From assembly GCF_009664365.1 (NCBI RefSeq), contig NZ_CP044310.1:4901001-4965000 (forward strand): a stretch of DNA of 64,000 nucleotides, read 5' to 3'. The notes under the pieces are model-generated. The model did no database searches. It saw nothing but the letters and a program-made list of their open reading frames with translations, and was not told the origin of the DNA. The translations under genes and the position numbers were made by a program. This document shows positions 43,475 through 53,042 of this stretch, piece after piece. Origin of the DNA: Paenibacillus xylanilyticus (lineage in GTDB: Bacteria; Bacillota; Bacilli; Paenibacillales; Paenibacillaceae). Every line of letters starts with the position of its first letter. Position 1 is the first letter of the stretch.

Positions 43475-44707
43475 TCAAGTCCTCCCTATGTTTTCGTGGG
43501 TAATCCGGTCACTCTTGTTCACTGGTTTCATATCACTTGCTTTTACCACCCAGGCAGCCCCGAGAAGTACGATCCCTGTAAGCAGAAAAATGAAAGGAAT
43601 CCCGGTCCATCCACCAAGCAAGCCGCCGATCAAAGGACCAAGCACAATACCGAATTGGCTCGCCGTCTGGCTGAGACTAACGGCCCTGCCCCGGAAATCC
43701 TGCTCCGCATATTTGATAATTAATGCATTGAGAGCCGGGTAGACCGCAGCGAAGAACAGACCATAGATAAATCGCAAACTTCCAAAATACACGAGATTAT
43801 ACGCAGTTAGCTGAAGAAGACTGCCAATACCGCCGCCGATCAGCCCGATAAACAAGGTTTTCTCATACCCGATCCTGCCACCAATCTTTCCCCATCTGGG
43901 TCCCATAATGACTGTCGCTACCCCGATGGCTGAGAATACGATGCCTGCACTGAGTGTCGCATGGCTTACATCTCCACCGATCTGAACGACATACAGCGTA
44001 AGCACCGGTTCAATGATGAGCACGGACGTGGAGACGAGTAAAATGAGTCCATAGATCCGCATTAAACCGGGAGTGGATGCGGCTCTCTTCAGATCTCCCA
44101 GAATGCTGGTAGAAGCCACTTTATGGCTTCTGCGCGACTCTTTTACGCCAAGAACCAGCAGAGCCGAGAACAATGTAATGATCCCGGATGCAATAAAGCA
44201 TCCACGCAGCCCAATCCATTGACTGAGCACACCTCCAGCAAGAGGCCCAAGAATTCCGCCTGCTGCAGTGGATGTGGAGATGACACCCAGCGCATAACCG
44301 ACATGTTTCTCCGGCGTATTCGTGCCGACTAATGTGATGGAGGCCGGATTGAATCCTGCCATGAGTCCCTGAAAGACCCGAACAGCGATGAAGGTGTAAG
44401 GATCCTGAACCAAATAGTTGGCAGAATGGGCAATCGCCAGCCCAACACCTGAACGGATCAGCATCAGCTTGCTGCCGTATTTGTCAGCCAGTGATCCCCA
44501 GAAGGGCGCACATAATCCGCTGATCAAAAAGCTGATCGAGATCGAGACACCGGACCAGGCCTCCAGCCCGTTCTTAATTCCGAGATCATTTTGCAGAAAC
44601 AGGGGAAAGAACGGCACGGACAAGGTGTACGACATATGATTGAAAAAAAGCCCCAACCACAGAATATACAGATTACGCTTCCAATCCGGCATGTCGGTAT
44701 TCTCCAT
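43475..44707 (-). CDS. MFS transporter, multidrug-efflux-like
   Basis: This is a 410-residue transporter with about twelve membrane segments. It shows [20 protein letters not shown], the motif [19 protein letters not shown] after segment 2, and [20 protein letters not shown] at segment 4-5, as in MFS drug:H+ antiporters. The ATG at 44705-44707 has only a weak AGGA upstream. It is coupled to the flavin monooxygenase gene that follows after two bases. Either export of a toxic compound or uptake of the monooxygenase substrate fits. Confidence 0.87.
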   Translation of the reverse strand: MENTDMPDWKRNLYILWLGLFFNHMSYTLSVPFFPLFLQNDLGIKNGLEAWSGVSISISFLISGLCAPFWGSLADKYGSKLMLIRSGVGLAIAHSANYLVQDPYTFIAVRVFQGLMAGFNPASITLVGTNTPEKHVGYALGVISTSTAAGGILGPLAGGVLSQWIGLRGCFIASGIITLFSALLVLGVKESRRSHKVASTSILGDLKRAASTPGLMRIYGLILLVSTSVLIIEPVLTLYVVQIGGDVSHATLSAGIVFSAIGVATVIMGPRWGKIGGRIGYEKTLFIGLIGGGIGSLLQLTAYNLVYFGSLRFIYGLFFAAVYPALNALIIKYAEQDFRGRAVSLSQTASQFGIVLGPLIGGLLGGWTGIPFIFLLTGIVLLGAAWVVKASDMKPVNKSDRITHENIGRT

Positions 44708-44791
44708 AGTATATAATTCCTATAAAATAAGTAGGTTATTATTCATATTAGGATATGCATGCTGGAAAGTATAATAGAAAAGTTCAATAGA

Positions 44792-44816
44792 CCCATTCAA
44801 GAATTAAATGAATGGG
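44792..44816 (-). terminator. Probable terminator after the acetyltransferase gene
   Basis: CCCATTCA and TGAATGGG form a perfect 8-bp stem with a 9-base loop. A moderately T-rich stretch follows on the minus strand. It lies 24 bases beyond the stop at 44840. Confidence 0.55.
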
Positions 44817-44839
44817 CCTGTCGTTGTGCCATATTACAC

Positions 44840-45286
44840 TCAATCTTCTGTTAGCTGGACGGACATAAACACATCTACCTCATCTTCACGATCTACAACA
44901 AACCCGAAACGTTCATATAAATGCTTCGCCCGGCTCCCCTGCAGCACATTCAATGTGACACGTTTACCTCTGACTTCGTCCTTTTCCAGTAGCTTTTGCA
45001 ATACTTCGGTTCCAATTCTCCTGCCCTGAACATCCGGATGAATATAAAAGTGCTCCAGCAGAGCACCCTCCGCCGTAGGCTTCAGTGACACACAACCTAC
45101 AGACGAACCCTCCAGCTGAATAATCCAGGTATAGATCGGATCGAATGTGTTCCGGAAACGTTCCCGAACCTTCACCTCGTCGTACCTTCCCAATCTGGTC
45201 AGATCATCATACAGAACCAGAGCACGCAAATCAGCAAGCCGCTCCACATCTTCCTGCACAGCTTGATGCATCGTTAGTTGGTTCAT
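44840..45286 (-). CDS. GNAT-family N-acetyltransferase
   Basis: This is a 148-residue stand-alone GNAT domain. It begins MNQLTMHQAVQEDVERLADL, has a central strand WIIQLEGSSVGCVSLKPTAE, and the acetyl-CoA loop DVQGRRIGTEVLQKLLE, followed by LNVLQGSRAKHLYERFGF. The substrate is unknown. The ATG at 45284-45286 follows GGAGGTCGTAACA. It is a single-gene unit with a terminator downstream. Confidence 0.87.
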   Translation of the reverse strand: MNQLTMHQAVQEDVERLADLRALVLYDDLTRLGRYDEVKVRERFRNTFDPIYTWIIQLEGSSVGCVSLKPTAEGALLEHFYIHPDVQGRRIGTEVLQKLLEKDEVRGKRVTLNVLQGSRAKHLYERFGFVVDREDEVDVFMSVQLTED

Positions 45287-45353
45287 TGTTACGACCTCCA
45301 TATCATTACTCCAAGTACCTATTTCTTCGCATATGTACTACTTCTTGCTGACT

Positions 45354-45683
45354 CTACATCAATTCATTATCCATTTTCTTGGCACGTATAATCTCGCGGA
45401 TAATCTTCGAACGATTCCAAACGACAAATTTGAAGACGTGTCCATCCTCCATCGTAATTGTAATGCCATTAGGAATGATTCCCCAGGTCTTTCGTTTCTC
45501 AATCCTGGTCATGCCCCAGATCTCAAGTTGAAGCCATTCGGTCTGAATATTCAGACCATGTGGAATAAAGACCAATCGTTCATTGGTAAGGAACAGCTTT
45601 CCCCCAACGCCTTCAAATCCCCTTAACCAGTTCGCATTGATGCGTTCAAAAATGACATATTCCGTTGAACCCAACTCTTCCAT
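45354..45683 (-). CDS. Small GRAM/PH-like domain protein
   Basis: This is a 109-residue cytoplasmic protein with no membrane segment. The pattern GGKLFLTNERLVFIPHGLN followed by LQLEIWGMTRIEKRKTWGII and ITITMEDGHVFKFVVWNRSK is typical of bacterial GRAM/PH-like folds, which bind lipids or peptides. No partner gene is evident; the neighbours are an acetyltransferase and a purine nucleoside phosphorylase. Its function is unknown. Confidence 0.75.
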   Translation of the reverse strand: MEELGSTEYVIFERINANWLRGFEGVGGKLFLTNERLVFIPHGLNIQTEWLQLEIWGMTRIEKRKTWGIIPNGITITMEDGHVFKFVVWNRSKIIREIIRAKKMDNELM

Positions 45684-45796
45684 TGCTGTCAGTCTCCTTT
45701 GATCAGCCGATCTTGATTATTCTACCAGTTTGAATCTCTCTTATTATAGGTCGTTTCTGCCCGTTTAGGAATATTTTCGCACCTGATTATGATCAG

Positions 45797-45845
45797 AAAA
45801 AAGCATAGTCCACCGGATATCATCCGACATGAACAATGCTTTTTT
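45797..45845. terminator. Bidirectional rho-independent terminator
   Basis: AAAAAAGCAT and ATGCTTTTTT pair perfectly and enclose a long loop that contains its own CCGGAT/ATCCG-type hairpin. It lies 40 bases after the purine nucleoside phosphorylase stop codon. Confidence 0.75.
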
Positions 45846-45885
45846 CTCTGTTGCTATTTCTATGAAAAGGAGAAGCCTCTCTTCC

Positions 45886-46704
45886 CTACATCTCTTGTAG
45901 GATGCCTTTGACAAGCCCGATAAAGGTCGTCTTCACTTGTGCAGCCACTTCGATGACTTCATCATGACTGAGCGGTTGATCCAGAATGCCGCAGGCCATG
46001 TTGGTCAGACAGGAGATGCCCAGCACCTTCATGCCGCCATGGATGGCTACGATCGCTTCAGGAACCGTAGACATACCTACAGCATCCGCACCCATTGTCC
46101 GAATCATGCGAATCTCGGCTGGTGTCTCATACGCAGGGCCACTCCACCACGCATACACCCCTTGCTGCAGGCTGACCTTCTGCTCTTCTGCAACCTTAAG
46201 CGCAATACTGCGCAACTCGCGGCTGTATACCTGGGATACGTCAGGGAAACGCACACCCAGATCGGCATTATTGGGTCCCATCAATGGATTGTTGCCTACC
46301 AGGTTAATGTGATCCGTAATGAGCATCAACTGACCTGGCTGGAAGCTTGTGTTGATCGCACCGCAGGCATTCGTAATGATCAATTGTTCGACACCCAGCG
46401 CCTTCATGATGCGAACCGGAAACGTCACTTCATCCAGCGAGAAACCTTCATAATAATGAAGACGCCCTTTCATGGCTACGACCGTTTGGCCCATTAGTTC
46501 ACCAATGACCAGCTCGTTAGCGTGACCAACAGCTTCAGATTGTGCAAAATACGGAATATCCGTATAGGGAATAACAGTAGCATTCTCGATCTCGTCCGCA
46601 AGTGCTCCAAGGCCGGAACCGAGGATCATGCCTACGGCAGGCTTGGTGTTGATTCGGTTTAATATGTAATCTCTAGCTTCTTGAATATGTTCGGATTGAT
46701 GCAT
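45886..46704 (-). CDS. Purine-nucleoside phosphorylase (trimeric PNP family)
   Basis: This enzyme splits purine nucleosides with phosphate to give the free base and ribose-1-phosphate. The 272-residue protein has the phosphate-binding VGMILGSGLGALADEIE, GRLHYYEGFSLDEVTFPVRI, IITNACGAIN and GPAYETPAEIRMIRTMGADA with the base-binding Glu, and VGMSTVPEAIVA. Length and motifs match the inosine/guanosine-specific PunA (PupG) type. The ATG at 46702-46704 (MHQSEHIQEA) follows AGGAGGAAACCATTC. The usual drm/deoD neighbours are absent, so it stands alone here. No purine riboswitch is seen upstream. Confidence 0.93.
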   Translation of the reverse strand: MHQSEHIQEARDYILNRINTKPAVGMILGSGLGALADEIENATVIPYTDIPYFAQSEAVGHANELVIGELMGQTVVAMKGRLHYYEGFSLDEVTFPVRIMKALGVEQLIITNACGAINTSFQPGQLMLITDHINLVGNNPLMGPNNADLGVRFPDVSQVYSRELRSIALKVAEEQKVSLQQGVYAWWSGPAYETPAEIRMIRTMGADAVGMSTVPEAIVAIHGGMKVLGISCLTNMACGILDQPLSHDEVIEVAAQVKTTFIGLVKGILQEM

Positions 46705-46830
46705 GAATGGTTTCCTCCTGATATCTGTATTGGGGATTAGCATAACTATATATCAAGTGTAATGAACAATGGACATGATGTAAATGGAAGTCAGCAGCCA
46801 TTACATCTCGACAGCCTCACGCTGTATACG

Positions 46831-47202
46831 TTAAGGATTAACACCCGTCTGTAACACTTGGAAATATATTCGCAAAAGCTTATCAAAATCAGGAGTCTCT
46901 TCCTGAATCTGCTCTATATACTTCCACAAGATCAATTCTTCCGTTTCGATGTTAATGACCTCGTATTCCATTTGTCCGGACTCCCATACGGTTACTTGGC
47001 CCATGGCACACTCTGATTCATGAACAACCCCGGTCGAGGGATCTGGAATATATTGTTCATTCACACGTCCATGGTTCACCGGTTCGGTAGTAATATGAAG
47101 TGTTCGCAGCGGGCCTGCCTTCAGTTCGGCCCATTGTACGAATTTCTTTTGAAGCAACGTGATATGCACCTCCCTAACGACTCGCACGTCCAAGTTTCTC
47201 AT
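46831..47202 (-). CDS. Hypothetical protein
   Basis: No family was recognised. The 123-residue soluble protein is mostly beta-strand-like in its first two thirds (RVVREVHITLLQKKFVQWAE; MGQVTVWESGQMEYEVINIE), with a helical C-terminus (KYIEQIQEETPDFDKLLRIY). The chosen ATG at 47200-47202 (MRNLDVRVV) has AAAGGA four bases upstream; an earlier ATG at 47220 lacks one. It lies between the phosphorylase and the GAF/PucR regulator, on the same strand as both, with no clear link. The shape is reminiscent of small immunity-type proteins, but this is speculation. Confidence 0.6.
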   Translation of the reverse strand: MRNLDVRVVREVHITLLQKKFVQWAELKAGPLRTLHITTEPVNHGRVNEQYIPDPSTGVVHESECAMGQVTVWESGQMEYEVINIETEELILWKYIEQIQEETPDFDKLLRIYFQVLQTGVNP

Positions 47203-47321
47203 GATTTCCTTTCTAATCATTATACTTCACCTATGCACACAAAAAACGACCCTCAGCCAGAGAGTCGGTTGCCATGGTATTTAATTCAGTGAATGTGTGG
47301 TTCTGCCTTTTATGTGTTCGA

Positions 47322-49424
47322 TCAAGATGAGCGGTATGTCTGCCGCAGATAACAGGCCAGCTGCAGATGAAGCAGGTGCTCCTGGTTACTCAAGGACATG
47401 CCCAGAATCTCTTCAATTTTGCGAATCCGCTGATACAGTGTATTGATATGAATATGAAGCGTGGCTGCCGTCTGAGCAGCAGATCCTCCGGAAGCCATAT
47501 ATGTCATTAGCGTTTCCTCCAATCCGCCGGTCTGCCCTTTGGCAGGTCGCAGGGGCTCAAAGATCTCTGCCATAAACGTATTCAGATCCTCCGCAGATTG
47601 CCGGATGAACAAACGGTTGACACCAATATCCGTATAGCGAATGGTTCCCCGTTCTCCCCTTGTCTTCTGATACGCCAGTGCCTTATCGCCCTCCTGGAAT
47701 CCCGTATTAATCGCATCCACGCCTGATCGGATTGAACTTAAACCTCCGAATAATTTCACCTGATTTCGACTCTCCCAGTCCTTCACCAGGGAGCTGAACT
47801 GCTGCTCCAGCTTACCAGGTTTAACCCCATCAGTCACGATCAGCAGCAAGGTAATTCGCCTCTCATCCCCAAACGCAACAGGCAGCGTTCCGCTTGGCAT
47901 TTTCTCTCTCAGATAAGCAATGAGCTGAACGGATAAAGGACTATAGGTGGATGGGTTCAGCCTATCCGCAAACTCCAAAAGACCCACTATGATGGATGTT
48001 GAAGGACCGATCCCGATCTCCCCTGACTTCTGCCAGTAATCCTCCGAGTCCTGACTAAGTCTCAGTTCATTGAAGAATTGCTGTGTTTTCTTGAAGTAAA
48101 ATTCAGCCAGAGACTGCTTGCGCATCAGTTCAAGAGCCAGAATGGAGCTTCCCTGCTCCAGCGCAATTAACTGCAATGGTTCCAGCGGAGTATTCATCTG
48201 CATAATCAGATAACCGAGACATTGATTAGCCGAAGCAATCGGGTACAAATATTGAAATACCTGGCTATCGTCGCCCTTGATACATGTCAGATAATCAGGA
48301 TGATGTAAGGATTCGTACAGATTGCGCAGCTTCTCCATATCCCAATCATTCAGGACACTGCTCCGTTTGGGAATCCATTCATTATCAATAAAATCGATAA
48401 ATACGATGGGCACGCCAATGATACGTGTCAATTCGTTAACGATGGATACCGCACCTTTATTTTGGAGGGACAGCCGCATTAAGGATGAGTGAATCTCGTC
48501 TCGTTTGATGAGTGTTTCGTTCCGTTTGCTTAGATCCTCATAGAGCTGGGCATTCGTGATGGCAATGGAAACCTGGTCGGCAAAGCTCTGCAGGAGTCGT
48601 ACATCCGATTCCGTAAATATGGGGACCCTTCCTTTTTGATAAACGATTAACACGCAATCCGGCTCTCCTCCCACCTTGATCGGCACCGAAATGATGGACC
48701 CGATATTCTGAAAGTCGTATGCCGAATTCAAATGAGACTTGTTGTCAGGAGTCATGTTTCCAAAATCATCTTCCACTGTGGAGAAACTGTTGTAAAGCTT
48801 GGGAGTGCCTCGCTTGAACGTACTGCCAATGATGCCTTCACCCGGCTTCAGCTTCATTTTCAGCATGCCCTCGCCCATTTCGCCAGCTCTTGCCTTAACC
48901 TTCAGTGCATCAATTGCAGGATCGTATCTCCATAACACTCCGATACATTCATAAGGTATAACCGATAGAGCACTCACCAAAATCCGGCTCAACAGCTCAT
49001 TCAGATCTAACAGCTGAGTCACATCACGGATACTGTTCATGATTTCGTTCAAGGCACGTTCATGCTTGATTGCCACAGCCTCCGTATAATACGGGTAGAG
49101 TAATGAGGATAGCGTAACTAAATCTTCCGCAGAACAGTGCCAGTTCTTAAAAACACGAATTGCCACGCATATATTATTGCTATATGGCAGAAAAACTAAC
49201 ACCATTTCATCTAATTCTTGCTCTACTTTGGGGTGTTGAAGAGGGAGACTTTCATCAAAACAAGGTGGTATACTTTCCTTTTTGCCAATGGCTTCATTCA
49301 GCACCCAATCTTCCCAATTACTGCTGATCCAAACCTCATAATCGCATTTCCCCAACCGTTCTCTCAGGATTTCATGTAAGATTCCATTCAACAGAGCCAC
49401 CCCCAAGTCAATGTAGGTTTTCAC
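47322..49424 (-). CDS. GAF and PucR-type helix-turn-helix regulator
   Basis: This is a 700-residue transcription factor. The N-terminal 130 residues are unassigned. A GAF sensor domain lies at about 140-310 (DLNELLSRILVSALSVIPYE; GEGIIGSTFKRGTPKLYNSF; ISVPIKVGGEPDCVLIVYQK). A second sensor-like region and a CdaR/PucR-like middle domain follow. A C-terminal PucR HTH (LMTYMASGGSAAQTAATLHI, HINTLYQRIRKIEEILGMSL) ends the chain. The annotated start is GTG without a ribosome binding site; a TTG at 49389-49391 behind GGGGGTGG is an alternative. It is divergent from the MFS/M20/serine dehydratase operon and probably activates it. Confidence 0.86.
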   Translation of the reverse strand: MKTYIDLGVALLNGILHEILRERLGKCDYEVWISSNWEDWVLNEAIGKKESIPPCFDESLPLQHPKVEQELDEMVLVFLPYSNNICVAIRVFKNWHCSAEDLVTLSSLLYPYYTEAVAIKHERALNEIMNSIRDVTQLLDLNELLSRILVSALSVIPYECIGVLWRYDPAIDALKVKARAGEMGEGMLKMKLKPGEGIIGSTFKRGTPKLYNSFSTVEDDFGNMTPDNKSHLNSAYDFQNIGSIISVPIKVGGEPDCVLIVYQKGRVPIFTESDVRLLQSFADQVSIAITNAQLYEDLSKRNETLIKRDEIHSSLMRLSLQNKGAVSIVNELTRIIGVPIVFIDFIDNEWIPKRSSVLNDWDMEKLRNLYESLHHPDYLTCIKGDDSQVFQYLYPIASANQCLGYLIMQMNTPLEPLQLIALEQGSSILALELMRKQSLAEFYFKKTQQFFNELRLSQDSEDYWQKSGEIGIGPSTSIIVGLLEFADRLNPSTYSPLSVQLIAYLREKMPSGTLPVAFGDERRITLLLIVTDGVKPGKLEQQFSSLVKDWESRNQVKLFGGLSSIRSGVDAINTGFQEGDKALAYQKTRGERGTIRYTDIGVNRLFIRQSAEDLNTFMAEIFEPLRPAKGQTGGLEETLMTYMASGGSAAQTAATLHIHINTLYQRIRKIEEILGMSLSNQEHLLHLQLACYLRQTYRSS

Positions 49425-49458
49425 ATAAAACTACAATTTATTATACATATATATACAT

Positions 49459-49499
49459 TGTGTTGGTACCCCCTCATCCTGTAACTTTATATCAACACA
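49459..49499. promoter_or_regulatory. Candidate operator in the divergent promoter region
   Basis: TGTGTTG (49459-49465) and CAACACA (49493-49499) are perfect inverted repeats 27 bases apart, within the 114-base gap between the regulator and the MFS gene. Spacing of about three helical turns would suit a looping or dimeric activator. Confidence 0.35.
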
Positions 49500-49538
49500 G
49501 AAATCAAGTTAACAATCGATGAGAAAGAAGGTAACACA

Positions 49539-50777
49539 ATGTCCAAAATCATGCAAAGCAAACACTTCAAGTACATTGTTCTCGCTCTCTTGTTTCTCGG
49601 CTGGTGCCTAGGCAACCTCGACCGCTTCGTCATCAACTATGCCATTGTAGGAATAACTGAGGATCTGGGTCTGGGCGCTTCCGCGCAAGGAATCATTCTC
49701 AGCAGCTTTTTCCTCGGGTATGCCATTATGCAAATCCCGGGCGGAGCACTCGCCGACCGTTTTGGCTACCGTAAGGTCATTCTTGTTTCCTTGTTCTCCT
49801 GGTCCATATTCACCATTCTGACCGGGTCTGCCTGGTCATTACTCTCTCTTATCTTCGTTCGTTTCCTGTTTGGTATTGGTGAAGGCAGCTTCTTCCCTTC
49901 CGGTTCCAAAGCTATCGCCACCAACTTCCCGGTCAATCAGCGAAGTGGAGCCATGTCGATCATGCTGGCATCCGCTGCAATTATGGGGGTTGTCACTCCT
50001 ATTTTGACTGGACATGCCCTTGTGACCATTGGCTGGCGCAACCTGTTTTACATCATCGGTGCGGCGGGCATCCTCATCACGGCGCTCATGTTCTTTTTAT
50101 TAAAAGAACCTGCGAAATCGGCGCTTACTTCCACTGCTTCAGGCCAGCAACCGAAAACATCACTTAAAGACGTTCTGAAAACGCCTATGATCTGGAACTT
50201 GTTCATCAGCTACTTCAGCATCTATGCCGTCAACTGGGGACTCCAATCCTGGATGCCAACGTACATGGTCAATGTCCGGGGACTGGATATGACGGAAATG
50301 GGACTGCTTGCAGCCATCCCGGCCGTCGTCAGCATTTTCACCATGCTCCTCAGTGGCTATGTGCTTGACCGTATCCCGGCTGGCAAAGATCGGATTATCG
50401 CTTCCGTATTCGGTGTACTGGTTGCCTTCTTCCTGTACCTCATGGGCTCCTCGGGAAGCATTGCCACATTTATTACGTACATGACAATCGTAACGGCCAT
50501 GGCTGGATTTATTTCCACGCTGATCATTTCAAAATCACTAAAAACCATGCCCGAATCTGTAGTCGCAACGGCCAATGGATTCATCAACACAGGTGCACAG
50601 CTCGCCGGTTTCCTGACACCGATGCTGATCGGATTTCTGGTAGAGGCTTCAGGAGGATCTTATGCAACGGCCTTCATCATGTTGATCGCCTTCGCTCTCA
50701 TTTGCTCCCTTTCGTTATTCTTCTCGCGTCGTTCGAAACAAGACAGTGGTTCTGAAGTGCAGGCAACAGCCGTTTAA
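49539..50777 (+). CDS. MFS transporter, anion:cation symporter (ACS) type
   Basis: This is a 412-residue transporter with about twelve membrane segments. It has the ACS-family pattern LGWCLGNLDRFVINYAI in segment 1, GGALADRFGYRKVILVSLFS after segment 2, and FLFGIGEGSFFPSGSKAIA at segment 4. This family imports organic anions such as hexuronates, glucarate and peptide-like acids. AGAAAGAAGG precedes the ATG. It is the first gene of the operon followed by an M20 hydrolase and serine dehydratase, so it probably imports the amide conjugate that the hydrolase cleaves. Confidence 0.88.
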   Translation: MSKIMQSKHFKYIVLALLFLGWCLGNLDRFVINYAIVGITEDLGLGASAQGIILSSFFLGYAIMQIPGGALADRFGYRKVILVSLFSWSIFTILTGSAWSLLSLIFVRFLFGIGEGSFFPSGSKAIATNFPVNQRSGAMSIMLASAAIMGVVTPILTGHALVTIGWRNLFYIIGAAGILITALMFFLLKEPAKSALTSTASGQQPKTSLKDVLKTPMIWNLFISYFSIYAVNWGLQSWMPTYMVNVRGLDMTEMGLLAAIPAVVSIFTMLLSGYVLDRIPAGKDRIIASVFGVLVAFFLYLMGSSGSIATFITYMTIVTAMAGFISTLIISKSLKTMPESVVATANGFINTGAQLAGFLTPMLIGFLVEASGGSYATAFIMLIAFALICSLSLFFSRRSKQDSGSEVQATAV

Positions 50778-50876
50778 TGACGCAGCAGCTTAGTATCCTT
50801 TTTTCAATAAAAATCATGCCGTAACAAACAAGCCATTTCGTACTCATCATAAAACACATGTAAAGAGGTGTATTCC

Positions 50877-52319
50877 ATGACAACAACGATTGATCTAACC
50901 CAATATATATCCGATGCCATTGAAGGAAAACGCGAGGTATTCACCCAAGCCAGTGACCGAATCTGGGAATTTGCAGAGACAAGGTTCGATGAATTTCAAT
51001 CCGCAGAGCTGCTGATCGAATTGCTTGAATCGGAAGGCTTCACGATCGAGAAAGGTGTTGCCGGACTGGAGACCGGTTTCATCGCTTCCTATGGTTCGGG
51101 GCTGCCGGTCATTGCCTTACTGGGCGAATATGACGCACTGGCTGATCTCAGCCAGGAAGCAGGCATCAGCACATACCAGCCCGTTCAGCCGCGTGGTAAC
51201 GGTCATGGATGCGGACATAACCTGCTTGGCATAGGCGCTGTGGCTGCGGCAGTCGCAGTCAAAGACTATCTTCAAGAGCATCCGGAAACCCAAGGAACGG
51301 TGCGTTTCTATGGATGCCCGGCGGAGGAAAGCGGATATGGTAAAACGTATCTTGCTCGCGAGGGCTATTTCAAAGACGTAGATGCTGCGCTCTCCTGGCA
51401 CCCCCACTCCATGAATGCAGTAATGCATGGAAGCTCCAATGCAGTCATTCACGGCACCTTTACTTTTAAAGGCATTAGTGCTCATGCTGCTGCCGCTCCC
51501 CACCTGGGTCGAAGCGCTCTCGATGCCGTTGAGCTGATGAATATCGGTTCCAATTATATGCGGGAGCACATGATTGATCAGGCCCGGATTCACTACGCCA
51601 TTACCAACTCGGGCGGTTTGGCACCCAATGTCGTGCAGGCGGAAGCCGAGGTCACTTATCTCGTCCGAGCACCGAAGAGCGCTCAGGTACGGAGTCTGTT
51701 TGATCGTCTGGTGAAGGTCGCTGAAGGGGCCGCCCTGATGACGGAAACCACGATGGATTTTAAATATGAAGGCGCATGCGCCAACCTGATTCCGAACAGC
51801 ACGCTTGAGAAAGTGATGCATCAGCATCTTGTGGCTTTCGGCGCACCTGAATATGCAGAGGACGAATACGATTATGCCAAAGCCATCTATGAGACGCTGC
51901 CGTTCCAAAATCAGCAGGAAGCTGGCGCGTTAGTTGGTCCTGAACTCGCCCCTCTTCTGGCCGAGCGACCGCTGCCGAACTTTATTGCTCCGTATTCAGA
52001 CGAGAAGGAGACCTTCATGGGTGGATCAACCGATGTTGCCGATGTCAGCTGGAATGTGCCGACCGCGCAGTGTATTACAACCACGATGGCCTTTGGCACA
52101 CCGCTTCATGCTTGGCAAACCGTTGCCCAAGGCAAGAGCAGTTTTGCTCACAAGGGCATGCTGCTCGCCGCCAAAGCGATGGCAGCTACGGCCATTGAAT
52201 CCATTCTGCATCCAGAGATCGTCAAGGAAGCACAGCAGGAGTTGCTGGACAGACTCGGCGGGGAAGTGTACGACTGCCTTGTTCCCGCAGATGTACAGCC
52301 TCCCAAACGGGGAGAATGA
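50877..52319 (+). CDS. M20-family metallo-amidohydrolase (AbgB-like)
   Basis: This is a zinc- or manganese-dependent amide hydrolase. The 480-residue protein shows LLGEYDALADLSQEAG, the metal motif GNGHGCGHNLLG (residues 108-119), YGCPAEESGYGKTYLAREGY with the catalytic Glu, and the lid-domain HGTFTFKGISAHAAAAPHLG. These match the AbgB/aminobenzoyl-glutamate hydrolase subgroup, with no AbgA partner present. The ATG at 50877 has AGAGGTG upstream. The following sdaAB gene begins four bases after its stop. Coupling to L-serine dehydratase suggests the amide released is a serine conjugate, which differs from the textbook substrate. Confidence 0.88.
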   Translation: MTTTIDLTQYISDAIEGKREVFTQASDRIWEFAETRFDEFQSAELLIELLESEGFTIEKGVAGLETGFIASYGSGLPVIALLGEYDALADLSQEAGISTYQPVQPRGNGHGCGHNLLGIGAVAAAVAVKDYLQEHPETQGTVRFYGCPAEESGYGKTYLAREGYFKDVDAALSWHPHSMNAVMHGSSNAVIHGTFTFKGISAHAAAAPHLGRSALDAVELMNIGSNYMREHMIDQARIHYAITNSGGLAPNVVQAEAEVTYLVRAPKSAQVRSLFDRLVKVAEGAALMTETTMDFKYEGACANLIPNSTLEKVMHQHLVAFGAPEYAEDEYDYAKAIYETLPFQNQQEAGALVGPELAPLLAERPLPNFIAPYSDEKETFMGGSTDVADVSWNVPTAQCITTTMAFGTPLHAWQTVAQGKSSFAHKGMLLAAKAMAATAIESILHPEIVKEAQQELLDRLGGEVYDCLVPADVQPPKRGE

Positions 52320-52323
52320 GACA

Positions 52324-52992
52324 GTGAGGTTCAAAGACGTATTTTCCATTATCGGTCCAGCCATGGTTGGACCGTCAAGTTCCCACACTGCAGGAGCAGC
52401 AAGGATAGGACGCACGGCTCGCCAACTGTTCGGCGAATGCCCTTCCCATGCGGAAATCATCATGTTTGGCTCTTTTGCCGCAACATATAAAGGACATGGT
52501 ACCGACACCGCCATCGTTGGCGGGCTGCTGGATATGGACACGGATGATCCCGGACTGCCCGAGGCTTTTGCCCATGCAGACATGGCAGGCATGCAAACTG
52601 TCATCCGTCCGGGAACAGGTCTGTATCCGCATCCGAACACGACAGAGATTGTACTGACCAACGCAGCGGGAACTCGGACATTAAACATGATCGGTACGTC
52701 AATCGGCGGAGGGAATATCGAGATTGTCCGGATTAACGGCTACAACTTGAAGCTGACGGCTCTCTATCCTACACTCATCATTCGTCATAGCGATGAACCC
52801 GGTGTCATTGCTGTCGTCACTCGCCTGCTTGTAGATAATCACATCAATATTGGACACATGTCTGTGGATCGTAAGAACCGGCGGGGTGAAGCCATGATGG
52901 TGCTTGAATGTGATGGCCGGATTGACCACGCCGTGGTGCGGCAGATTGAAGTGATTCCGGAAGTCCAGGAAGTCACGCTGCTCCACCTTTAA
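52324..52992 (+). CDS. sdaAB: L-serine dehydratase, iron-sulfur-dependent, beta subunit
   Basis: This is the small subunit of the [4Fe-4S] enzyme that converts L-serine to pyruvate and ammonia. The 222-residue protein begins VRFKDVFSIIGPAMVGPSSS, with HTAGAARIGRTARQLFGECP directly after, and has GHGTDTAIVGGLLDMDTDDP. A C-terminal ACT domain (ALYPTLIIRHSDEPGVIAVV) begins near residue 147. The start is GTG at 52324, behind GGGGAGAATGAGACA, four bases after the M20 gene. A longer open frame upstream lies wholly inside the M20 gene in another frame and is not used. The alpha-subunit gene follows after 50 bases. Confidence 0.95.
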   Translation: MRFKDVFSIIGPAMVGPSSSHTAGAARIGRTARQLFGECPSHAEIIMFGSFAATYKGHGTDTAIVGGLLDMDTDDPGLPEAFAHADMAGMQTVIRPGTGLYPHPNTTEIVLTNAAGTRTLNMIGTSIGGGNIEIVRINGYNLKLTALYPTLIIRHSDEPGVIAVVTRLLVDNHINIGHMSVDRKNRRGEAMMVLECDGRIDHAVVRQIEVIPEVQEVTLLHL

Positions 52993-53042
52993 TTTGAATA
53001 TTGGAACTATTTACCGCTTAATCGATAAAGGAGCCTACGCCA

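Noticed and set aside
46705-46830. Purine riboswitch upstream of the purine nucleoside phosphorylase gene.
   Set aside because: The gap is too short and has no conserved purine-aptamer core or terminator hairpin.
51934-52323. A 352-codon open frame appears to extend the serine dehydratase beta subunit upstream by 130 residues.
   Set aside because: The extra part lies inside the M20 hydrolase gene in another frame. The family N-terminus begins at the GTG at 52324, which has its own ribosome binding site.
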